Shown here: piece after piece, positions 1 through 5,609 of the stretch
How the letters are laid out: every line of letters begins with the position of its first letter
Position numbering within the stretch: position 1 is the stretch's first letter
The notes under the pieces: generated by a model
Told to the model about the DNA's origin: nothing
What the model saw: the letters and a program-made list of their open reading frames with translations, nothing else
Databases searched by the model: none
Made by a program: the position numbers and the translations under genes
Assembly: GCA_020350905.1 (NCBI GenBank)
Contig: CP070843.1
Location: 2,554,238 to 2,561,534, forward strand
Direction of reading: 5' to 3'
Source of the DNA: Deltaproteobacteria bacterium
GTDB taxonomy: Bacteria; Desulfobacterota; Syntrophobacteria; BM002
DNA: 7,297 nt

Positions 1-84
1 CTGACTTGCTCTGAAGCCACGGGTCACCTGGACCACTTTGACACTGCTGCCGGCGATATTGATTCCTAGGATCTTCTCTGGCAT
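1..84 (-). CDS. gspL: PilM/GspL-like actin-fold T2SS protein, N-terminal fragment
   Basis: The first 28 codons are present and the gene runs off the left edge. It starts with ATG at position 84. GGGAG at 95-99 lies 10 nt upstream as a plausible ribosome-binding site. The peptide begins MPEKILGINIAGSSVKVVQV, which resembles the first strand and phosphate-1 loop of the PilM/GspL actin-like family (usual form GIDIGSSSVK). GspL is the inner-membrane platform protein whose cytoplasmic domain binds the GspE ATPase. Its place directly after gspK is where gspL normally sits, which supports the call. Two points are odd: the usual loop Asp is Asn here, and an unusually long 196-nt repeat-bearing spacer separates it from gspK. 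With so little sequence, PilM itself cannot be excluded by sequence; the context favours a T2SS role. Confidence 0.75.
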   Translation of the reverse strand, partial: MPEKILGINIAGSSVKVVQVTRGFRASQ

Positions 85-122
85 GGTAAAATCACTCCCA
101 CCCGTACAGTAGCAAAAATGGA

Positions 123-256
123 ACCACAAAGTACACAAAGGGCACAAAGGAGAAGAGAAAAGTTCTCATCCTACCCAGGCAGTGACCTTTCACATGGACA
201 GCGAGGAAAGAATTCCTAGACTCATTATTCTCTGTGACCTTTGTGTACTTTGTGGT
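123..256. repeat. 134-bp inverted-repeat element between gspK and gspL
   Basis: The ends at 123-141 and 238-256 are perfect 19-bp inverted repeats. Pairing extends inward to 123-151 and 228-256, 29 bp with three mismatches. The left arm has a 9-base period: CACAAAGTA, CACAAAGGG and CACAAAGGA at 125-151. The interior can form three small hairpins (155-167, 182-193, 204-217). GTGACCTTT occurs directly repeated at 182-190 and 234-242. No target-site duplication and no coding gene was found. The layout resembles a small non-autonomous or REP-like element. In the transcript it would form a long stem between gspK and gspL. The symmetry is seen directly; mobility and function are inferred. Confidence 0.7.
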
Positions 257-280
257 GGTGAATATACCAGCCACTTCGCA

Positions 281-1315
281 CTAGTATACTTCCTTGTAGC
301 GCACAAAGACATCTACCGGATTCTGCTCTTCCTTGTCAGACTTTCGCCGTTCGAGGTATGCGAATATGGATTTCCTCCCCACCCCCACCTTGCCTGTCAT
401 CTGCACGGTGAAATGCATACTTTGGGTGGTAATGAGCTCAACTGGAAGGCTAATGTCATTGTAGCCTGCCATCCGGTTTCGATACCAATCCGACTCGCTG
501 AGGAAGTCCCAGTGCATCGGCTCCTGCCGATAAGCGACGACACTCTCCGCCCAACCCTCCGCCGTGTCGGGGGAAACAGTTGGACTTGCCAGCGCTTGGA
601 GAATCAAGGGACCGGCGGTGTTTACGTTTATTTTGCCATCACTATATACGGTGAGCAGATCCCTGAGACCTGGCTTCTCCTCTGTACCCACATAGAGCGC
701 TTCGCTCACGCCACGAATGAGCCGAAGCTCAGCCAGCGAGGTAAGGGGACCGTTTTTGCATTCATAGGCTTGCTCCAGACTTTGGTAGTAATCTGTCTCC
801 CCGCCGAACTCTCCCGTGGGCTCATCGTCTTTATCGAGCCAGTCTCTGACGGCCATAACCAAACCCTGTGCTTCCTCTTCCTCCATCTGAAAGGGAGCAT
901 TGGTAAGCAAGCGAGTCAAAACCTGCCGGTAGACTTCCCGCACCTTCCCATCTTCATCCACCAGATAGTTAATGGGAAACTTCCCCATCTCGTCCTCTAC
1001 CCTTCCCTCCAAGGTCCCGGCTTCAGACAGATCCACAGGCAAAGCATCAGGTTTTGGCAAGAGGGCCCAGGGTTCTCCTATGTGATCCACCTCATTCTCA
1101 GCCAGGTCGTTTCTTAGCAAGGATATTGCTATATTGACGCCAGATTTGGCCAGGGCCTCGGCCCGGATGCCATCCTGAAAATGGCGAGCCCCCGCCCCTT
1201 CCACCTGCATGGCTCGCATGGTTTCCAGTACGAACACCACGAGAATGCTGATCATAAGAAGGGCCAGGATGAGAGCAGCTCCTGACTCTCCAAGTCCCCA
1301 CCTACTATTTCTCAT
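281..1315 (-). CDS. gspK: GspK, minor pseudopilin of the T2SS tip complex
   Basis: The product is a 344-residue protein with a short leader, a probable prepilin cleavage after Gly12 (GESG/AALILALL), and a hydrophobic helix of about 20 residues. Position +5 of the mature protein is Leu, not Glu. This is the family hallmark of GspK, which sits at the very tip of the pseudopilus. An acidic segment at about residues 159-177 (DWLDKDDEPTGEF then GGETDYY) matches the calcium-site region of GspK. GKINVNTA at about 227-234 is the conserved NVNTA motif of its helical domain. Length is normal for the family. The start is uncertain: ATG at 1315 gives a sensible 12-residue leader but has no clear Shine-Dalgarno, while a GTG at 1363 would add 16 residues encoded by a 7-base repeat tract. 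It follows gspJ closely and fits the H-I-J-K order. Confidence 0.93.
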   Translation of the reverse strand: MRNSRWGLGESGAALILALLMISILVVFVLETMRAMQVEGAGARHFQDGIRAEALAKSGVNIAISLLRNDLAENEVDHIGEPWALLPKPDALPVDLSEAGTLEGRVEDEMGKFPINYLVDEDGKVREVYRQVLTRLLTNAPFQMEEEEAQGLVMAVRDWLDKDDEPTGEFGGETDYYQSLEQAYECKNGPLTSLAELRLIRGVSEALYVGTEEKPGLRDLLTVYSDGKINVNTAGPLILQALASPTVSPDTAEGWAESVVAYRQEPMHWDFLSESDWYRNRMAGYNDISLPVELITTQSMHFTVQMTGKVGVGRKSIFAYLERRKSDKEEQNPVDVFVRYKEVY

Positions 1316-1360
1316 TTCACATTTCACATTTCTGCGATCTACAATCAAAAATCTAAAATC
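1305..1360. repeat. Eight-unit degenerate 7-base repeat spanning the gspK start
   Basis: On the plus strand the tract reads as eight consecutive 7-mers in phase, all ending in TC. It begins CTATTTC, TCATTTC, ACATTTC, ACATTTC; a second half ends in AAAAATC and TAAAATC. Two units are identical; the rest vary mainly in their first four bases. The second unit contains the complement of the ATG proposed as the gspK start (1313-1315), so the tract lies across the gspJ/gspK junction and into the first gspK codons. It is comparable in form to the heptameric STRR repeats known from filamentous cyanobacteria, but no relationship is claimed. Confidence 0.75.
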
Positions 1361-1383
1361 CACTCTCTGCCTGCTGCCTTCTC

Positions 1384-2088
1384 CTAACTGCCTTCTTCCC
1401 CTTGTGACTGTATCGCCACTGTGGTGGCAAAAAGCCTCGCTTGCTCTCCTGCCAACTGCAACCGAATGTGGACCAACCGGGGTAGAAGCCCTTCAGTCCC
1501 CTCTGCCTTGCTGTCCCATTGAGACAATGTCTCGCCATCCTCATTCAAATAGGTCAAGGTCAATGACTCAACGGTGTCTGCAAGCTCCACCGCAGTCCCT
1601 TCTCGCTCTCCTGATAGATCCACAAAAGGTAGTTCCGTGCGGACAAGTCTATAATATCGCTGGTTATCCTCTTGTTTCTCTAGCACATAGCTCACCCTGT
1701 TGATTCGCAAGCTCGGAAAGCTAACATCAAAACCCAGATGGGCGGTAGAGGCGAACTCGACAACTGTTCCCCCTTCACCTTCGGCTTCCATGCCACCCTG
1801 AAAATGAAAGGGTGAACTCTCATTTTCTCCCTCTGCCTTTCTGTAATAGAGAGAGCTAAAATCATCTGCCATTTGCATCAGAGCCAGTCGCGCTGCCTGG
1901 TCTACATCCCTCGCGCTTTCCACCATCTCCGTAGTTTCCAGCGTACCGCTGTAGGCTCCGTACAGGCTGCTTACTACAAGCGCAAGAATGGCCATGGCAA
2001 TAAGGATTTCTAGGAGAGTAAAGCCGGCACGCCAGCGTAATCCCCATGGCGCTCGCTCAGCATCAGGTTGGAGGAGCGCTCGGCCCAT
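1384..2088 (-). CDS. gspJ: GspJ, minor pseudopilin
   Basis: The product has a class III prepilin signal, RAG/FTLLEILIAMAILALVV, with cleavage after Gly22 and Glu at mature position +5, followed by a hydrophobic helix. The remainder is a soluble beta-rich domain of about 190 residues, with the typical alpha-helix to beta-sheet layout of GspJ and a final strand near HIRLQLAGEQARLFATTVAI. In known systems GspJ joins GspI and GspK in the tip complex that starts pseudopilus assembly. The ATG at 2088 gives 234 residues, close to family length, though with a long 22-residue leader and a weak Shine-Dalgarno. A TTG at 2154 preceded by GGAGG would give 256 residues with an even longer leader. I prefer the ATG. 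It lies between gspI and gspK with the expected order. Confidence 0.92.
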   Translation of the reverse strand: MGRALLQPDAERAPWGLRWRAGFTLLEILIAMAILALVVSSLYGAYSGTLETTEMVESARDVDQAARLALMQMADDFSSLYYRKAEGENESSPFHFQGGMEAEGEGGTVVEFASTAHLGFDVSFPSLRINRVSYVLEKQEDNQRYYRLVRTELPFVDLSGEREGTAVELADTVESLTLTYLNEDGETLSQWDSKAEGTEGLLPRLVHIRLQLAGEQARLFATTVAIQSQGEEGS

Positions 2089-2142
2089 CTGATCTCGCTT
2101 GAGGGTGGAGGCAGTATAGTGCTGCCTTGACCGTTTTCGTGC

Positions 2143-2170
2143 CTCTAACCTCAAACCTCAAACCTCCAAC
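2143..2170. repeat. Four-unit 7-base repeat between gspI and gspJ
   Basis: The plus strand carries CTCTAAC, CTCAAAC, CTCAAAC and CTCCAAC in direct tandem. In the transcribed (minus) direction the units read GAGG-rich, including one GGAGG, so the repeat creates several Shine-Dalgarno-like words ahead of gspJ. It fills most of the gap between the gspI stop and the upstream TTG candidate for gspJ. The sequence differs from the repeats at the J/K and F/A junctions but has the same period. Confidence 0.75.
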
Positions 2171-2198
2171 TTCGTTTCTGCCCGCTGCCCTCTGACCA

Positions 2199-2576
2199 CT
2201 ATTCAACGAGCATGAACTCCTCAATTCTTACCTCTCTCCCAGCAACTCCTCCGCTCCGCTGGACAATTACGGCGATTTGCTCTAACCCTTCCACCCCAGT
2301 GCTTGTAGTCTCCACTTGCCAGGTGAACTCTGGATAATCTTCACCAAAGTCCCCCTGTGATTCACCCCAGTTGGCAACTCCCGCCGCTTCAATCTCCGCC
2401 AGCTTGCTTGCTGCCAGCAGAGAGGCCGTGGTCCTTTCTCTGCTTTTGGTCAGTGCATCTAGGTTCTGCACATTGGCCTTGAGAATAGCCACCATGGCGA
2501 TAGCCAGAATGGCCACCGCCACTAATACTTCTAGTAAAGTGAGACCAGAAGTTTTATTTCTACCCAGCAATTCCAT
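2199..2576 (-). CDS. gspI: GspI, minor pseudopilin
   Basis: The 125-residue product has an 11-residue leader, cleavage after Gly11 (KTSG/LTLLEVLVAVAILAIA), Glu at mature position +5, and a hydrophobic helix. A short globular domain of about 85 residues follows, ending in a strand with RIEEFMLVE. Size and layout match GspI, the partner of GspJ and GspK that anchors the tip complex. Mature residue +1 is Leu rather than the usual Phe or Met. That is tolerable for prepilin peptidase substrates but uncommon. The ATG at 2576 is the only sensible start. No clear Shine-Dalgarno precedes it; instead a motif resembling one upstream of gspG lies at 2571-2592. The gap to gspH is 43 nt and to the gspJ ATG 110 nt. 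Confidence 0.92.
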   Translation of the reverse strand: MELLGRNKTSGLTLLEVLVAVAILAIAMVAILKANVQNLDALTKSRERTTASLLAASKLAEIEAAGVANWGESQGDFGEDYPEFTWQVETTSTGVEGLEQIAVIVQRSGGVAGREVRIEEFMLVE

Positions 2577-2619
2577 ATAGTATTGTCAACCGTATGAGAG
2601 GCAATCTTCTAGAATCTAG

Positions 2620-3150
2620 CTAGCTCCCCATGCCCTCCGCTTCCAAATATCCTTCCCGGACTACCAAACGGCCATTGAACGGTTTGACAAGGAGCGTTCG
2701 GATTTGATTGCCGGGACCGGCCAGGTGAATCACTGCGGGTTCTACCAGACCTTTGGGATGAAAATGAAGAGCAACACGTCCAGCACGTTTATTTTCGTCG
2801 GGCAACTTCATGACATCCACAAAGCGAGCCTCTCCCACAAGAGTTCGCTTCTTGACGGTGTCTAGATCCGGTGAGTCTCCTTCTTCAACCGCCGCAGCCC
2901 AAAAACTATCTGTATCCAGGTCCAAGGTAAGCTCCCAGAGTCGGCCTTCCAACATCGCCTGGCTTCTGGCGTAGGCCACCGCACCTGCCAAACGCCGGGA
3001 ACTCGCTTTCAGATCGGTGCGAAAGAAAAAAGATGAGGCCTCCGGGAGCACCAGTCCAAGAATTACCGCCAGGATCACTAGAACAACGGCCAGTTCCACC
3101 AGAGTAAAACCGGACGGTTCATTCGATCTCCCAACTCTGCACGTCGACAT
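2620..3150 (-). CDS. gspH: GspH, minor pseudopilin
   Basis: The 176-residue product has leader MSTCRVGRSNEPSG, cleaved before FTLVELAVVLVILAVILGLV, with Glu at mature position +5. A beta-rich domain of about 140 residues follows, beginning with the helix region SSRRLAGAVAYARSQAM that is typical of GspH/FimT pseudopilins. In known systems GspH joins the quasi-helical tip to the GspG shaft. I chose the ATG at 3150 because GAAGG stands 5 nt upstream and the leader is then a normal 14 residues. The ATG at 3177 would add nine residues without a good ribosome-binding site. With the 3150 start the gene overlaps the end of gspG by 32 nt, which suggests translational coupling. FimT from a type IV pilus system is the main alternative, but the neighbours rule for GspH. 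Confidence 0.92.
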   Translation of the reverse strand: MSTCRVGRSNEPSGFTLVELAVVLVILAVILGLVLPEASSFFFRTDLKASSRRLAGAVAYARSQAMLEGRLWELTLDLDTDSFWAAAVEEGDSPDLDTVKKRTLVGEARFVDVMKLPDENKRAGRVALHFHPKGLVEPAVIHLAGPGNQIRTLLVKPFNGRLVVREGYLEAEGMGS

Positions 3151-3568
3151 TTTTGCCTTCGCCGCCTTCCTCGCCATCAGCGCCGTAGGAGATCAGATCA
3201 AAATCGCCGTGCTCCCCTGGACTGATATAAATGTAATCGTTTTCCCAAGGGTCTTTGGGAATCTTGGGGAGGTAGCCCTTTTCCGGATACTTGTTTGGAA
3301 TCTTGCCAATTGAGGGCTTTTCCACCAGGGCCTCCAACCCCTGCTCTGTGGTGGGATAGTCGCCGTTGTCCAACTTGTACTCTTTTAGTGCCGCAGAAAT
3401 GCTTTCTATCTGTAATTGAGCTTTGACTCGCCTGGCTTTCTCCGGTTTCTCCATGAACCGAGGCACGATGAGCCCTACAAGAATGCCGAGAATGATTATG
3501 ACGACCATGATCTCGATCAGGGTGAAGCCTGACGTAGAACCGAGAATTCTTGCGTAACTACGCGACAT
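3119..3568 (-). CDS. gspG: GspG, major pseudopilin
   Basis: The 149-residue product forms the shaft of the pseudopilus. Leader MSRSYARILGSTSG is cleaved before FTLIEIMVVIIILGILVGLI, with Glu19 at mature +5. Then come the conserved PRFMEKPEKARRVKA segment, the YKLDNGDYPTTEQGLEAL segment, and DPWENDYIYISPG. The C-terminal loop from about residue 124 to 146 (DLISYGADGEEGGEG and onward) is the calcium-binding region that defines GspG against type IV pilins. Length is normal for the family. ATG at 3568 was chosen because GGAAG stands 4 nt upstream and the leader is right; the reading frame stays open to 3664, but that would give a 46-residue leader. It overlaps gspH at its 3' end. A 120-nt spacer separates it from the preceding fusion gene. 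Confidence 0.96.
   Translation of the reverse strand: MSRSYARILGSTSGFTLIEIMVVIIILGILVGLIVPRFMEKPEKARRVKAQLQIESISAALKEYKLDNGDYPTTEQGLEALVEKPSIGKIPNKYPEKGYLPKIPKDPWENDYIYISPGEHGDFDLISYGADGEEGGEGKNVDVQSWEIE
3156..3160 (-). promoter_or_regulatory. Ribosome-binding site that decides the gspH start
   Basis: In the minus direction GAAGG is followed by 5 nt and then the ATG at 3150. The site lies inside the last codons of gspG. The upstream ATG at 3177 has no comparable site, so this favours 3150. Confidence 0.6.
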
Positions 3569-3614
3569 GATGCTTCCAACAGAGTATGTGTCAACCGAAA
3601 AAGGTTCGTGAGCA

Positions 3615-3636
3615 GTGGAGTGTTCCTGAACTCCAC
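3615..3636. other. Hairpin in the gspAB/gspG spacer
   Basis: A perfect 7-bp stem, GTGGAGT at 3615-3621 and ACTCCAC at 3630-3636, encloses an 8-nt loop. In the transcript it lies about 50 nt upstream of the gspG ATG. A run of five T residues follows only about 13 nt downstream of the stem on the minus strand, so it is not a good intrinsic terminator. A role in processing or stability of the gspG message, the most abundant product, is possible but inferred. Confidence 0.4.
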
Positions 3637-3688
3637 GACCACGTTTCCCGAGATGCATTCCCATCCTTACGCCTCCGAGGTGTGATTC

Positions 3689-5488
3689 TCACCTGTCACC
3701 AACAGGCACCAACTCTATTTCAACCCTCCGATTTACAGCTCGCCCTTGCGGAGTAGTATTCGGCAGAAGAGGGTCTTTCTCTCCCATGCCAATGGTTTTT
3801 ATTTTTTCTGGATCAATCCCTTTACCTACAAAGTAGCTTCGAACGATTTGTGTCCGCGATTCAGAGAGTCTTTTGTTGTACTGTTGTGAACCCACATTGT
3901 CTGTGTATCCGCGGATAACAATTTCATAGTCTGGACTGAGCGCGGCGATGGTGGCAAGCCTGTCGAGTTCTTCATATGCCTCAGGAGCAATATGTGACCT
4001 CCGGTAATCAAAATAGATAATCGGTTGGTAATGAGCAAAAGAAAACGTTTGCTCAGCCTGGTCATTGGACTCTAGATCACGAACGCCAGCTTGTTCCTTT
4101 TCAGCACTTGTGCTCACATCGCTAGTTTCTGGTGTATACTCTTTCTCCTCTACATGGATCTTTTTGATGATGTGCTCATTTCCGTGAAGCAGAACGACAT
4201 GATTGGGTTTGATCTGCAAGACCCTTACATCCCCGATGAAATCCCCCTCATGAACAATCCTGTCATTGAGCACGGCTATACTGCGGTCACGGTTTTCGTC
4301 CCAAGCGATTGCACTCAACTCGAGATCCGGCAGAGCGTCTGCAACCGAAAGAGGTTCAGCCAGAGGGTTGAGTTCGGTAGCCTGCAAGTCAGGTTGCAAC
4401 GGTTTCTCGCCATATGCTACCACTGGCAATGTTCCTTCTGGCTCCACTACCACCCCATCTCCAGGCTCATATTCCCGGTTTTCCGCAAGTTGCGGCACGA
4501 GGATCGGTTTCCTTATGAGGGTGCGCCGCTCCGCTGTCACCTGGTTCAGTTTTCCAGTCATCATCGGCAGGTACTTGCTACCCAAACCAAAATACCAGAG
4601 ACCAAAGGAGACCCCAACACACAAGGCCATTACCGTGCCTGCGAAGGCAGTCCTCATTGACCAGCCCTTTGGCCTGGCGGCAAATAAAGGCTGGTAGAGG
4701 GGGTCGTCGGCCACACGCCTCACGTGCCGCCTTCCCACCCCTTCCTCGCCTCTCCGGTATGCTTCGTTCAGAGCGCGTTCGGAGAGCTGATTTATGAGTC
4801 TAGGTGTGCCATGCGACCTTTTCCATATGGTGTCCAAAGCTTCAGCGGAAAAGAGAGACGGGTTTGTGCAGCCGGCTTTTGCCAAGCGATGGCAGATATA
4901 GTCGATGGTATTGTCACGATCCATCCTGGTTAGGCTATACCGCAGACCTATTCTCTGGTTTAAGGACTGCAGCCGTGGCTGCTCGAGTGTGTCCAAGAGG
5001 AGAGGCTGTGCAGCTAAAATTATTTGCAGCAGGTGGCCGTCGGCAACCTGCAAATTGGACAGGATGAGAATCTCGTCTAAAATGGGGATACCAAGACGAT
5101 GAGCCTCATCCACAATAATGACGACTGGGTTTCCTTTGTTTTGTTGCCGCAAGAGGTAAGCTTGAAGCTCCGCTCGATTACGCCTTCTTGATCCATCTCC
5201 AAGGGGAATCCCCAGTTCTTTATTGACCGATTCCAAAAATTCGCCTTCAGTGAGAAACGGGTAATTGAGATACGCTGATGGGTAGCCTTCGTGGTTATGG
5301 AGGTGGTAGCAAATGTTTGTTTTTCCGGTGCCGACCTCACCAAGCAACAGCATAAGGCCGCACCGCTCATGAATACCCTGGCTCAACGTAACGAGACCCT
5401 GCCGGTGGTCAGCTGAAAAATAGAAAAACATTGGGTCAGGGGTATTCCCAAATGGCTTGCATTTTAGACCGAAGCGATTTCGGTACAT
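3689..5488 (-). CDS. gspA: GspA-GspB-OmpA fusion: AAA+ ATPase with periplasmic T2SSB and peptidoglycan-binding domains
   Basis: This 599-residue protein has three recognisable parts. Residues 1 to about 265 are an ExeA/GspA-type AAA+ ATPase: N-terminal FGLKCKPFGNTPDP, Walker A GEVGTGKT (50-57), Walker B VVIIVDEAH (122-130), a sensor-1-like LAAQ (158-161) and GTPRLINQL (227-235) with a sensor-2 Arg. One membrane helix spans about 281-303. Residues about 388-445 (LSAIAWDENRDRSIAVLNDR onward, IVHEGDFIG) match the GspB C-terminal T2SSB domain. Residues about 486-594 are an OmpA-like domain with GYTDNVGSQQYNKRLSESR. Asp530 and Arg545 keep the 15-residue spacing of the diaminopimelate-binding pair of OmpA. 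In Aeromonas, ExeA carries a different peptidoglycan-binding domain and ExeB is a separate protein; together they place the secretin in the wall. The ATPase would be cytoplasmic and the last two domains periplasmic. The gene sits between gspF and gspG, outside the usual separate gspAB pair. Confidence 0.9.
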   Translation of the reverse strand: MYRNRFGLKCKPFGNTPDPMFFYFSADHRQGLVTLSQGIHERCGLMLLLGEVGTGKTNICYHLHNHEGYPSAYLNYPFLTEGEFLESVNKELGIPLGDGSRRRNRAELQAYLLRQQNKGNPVVIIVDEAHRLGIPILDEILILSNLQVADGHLLQIILAAQPLLLDTLEQPRLQSLNQRIGLRYSLTRMDRDNTIDYICHRLAKAGCTNPSLFSAEALDTIWKRSHGTPRLINQLSERALNEAYRRGEEGVGRRHVRRVADDPLYQPLFAARPKGWSMRTAFAGTVMALCVGVSFGLWYFGLGSKYLPMMTGKLNQVTAERRTLIRKPILVPQLAENREYEPGDGVVVEPEGTLPVVAYGEKPLQPDLQATELNPLAEPLSVADALPDLELSAIAWDENRDRSIAVLNDRIVHEGDFIGDVRVLQIKPNHVVLLHGNEHIIKKIHVEEKEYTPETSDVSTSAEKEQAGVRDLESNDQAEQTFSFAHYQPIIYFDYRRSHIAPEAYEELDRLATIAALSPDYEIVIRGYTDNVGSQQYNKRLSESRTQIVRSYFVGKGIDPEKIKTIGMGEKDPLLPNTTPQGRAVNRRVEIELVPVGDR

Positions 5489-5494
5489 GTCAAA

Positions 5495-5500
5495 CCCCTT
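5495..5500 (-). promoter_or_regulatory. Ribosome-binding site of the gspAB-ompA fusion gene
   Basis: AAGGGG stands 6 nt upstream of the ATG at 5488 and fits that start. It is among the clearest Shine-Dalgarno sequences in the window. Confidence 0.6.
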
Positions 5501-5573
5501 CTGATCCTAGTGCCTAAAGAGAACGAAAGCGAGCTAAAATACCCAAAATTTTGTCTTGGTTTCCTCTCACCTC

Positions 5574-5608
5574 AATCCACATCCCGCAATCCGAAATCCG
5601 AAATCCGA
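5574..5608. repeat. Five-unit 7-base repeat between gspF and the fusion gene
   Basis: Three exact tandem copies of AATCCGA lie at 5588-5608, preceded in phase by two diverged units (AATCCAC and ATCCCGC) at 5574-5587. The tract stops one base short of the gspF stop codon (5610-5612). In the transcribed direction it therefore begins directly after gspF ends. The remaining spacer (5489-5573) holds only the ribosome-binding site of the next gene. Confidence 0.85.
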
Positions 5609-5609
5609 A

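Noticed and set aside
123..256. tRNA or tmRNA from the cloverleaf-like fold
   Set aside because: Arm lengths are wrong, and the T-loop and CCA-end features of tRNA are absent.
92..274. Minus-strand 60-codon frame in the gspK/gspL spacer
   Set aside because: Its phenylalanine/valine-rich product is made by translating the 9-base repeat arms. This looks like a repeat artefact rather than a small protein.
182..1117. Long plus-strand reading frame of 311 codons
   Set aside because: It lies opposite gspK, which has clear family motifs. Its product has no recognisable domain and its beginning runs through the inverted-repeat element.
3566..3594. Sigma-70 promoter for gspG from TTGACA at 3594-3589
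   Set aside because: At 17-nt spacing the -10 position reads ATCATG and overlaps the start codon. No acceptable -10 element was found.
4091..4697. Two overlapping plus-strand frames inside the fusion gene
   Set aside because: They are antisense shadows of a gene with intact ATPase, T2SSB and OmpA motifs and show no domain of their own.
5574..5608. CRISPR array
   Set aside because: The units are 7 bases in direct tandem without spacers.
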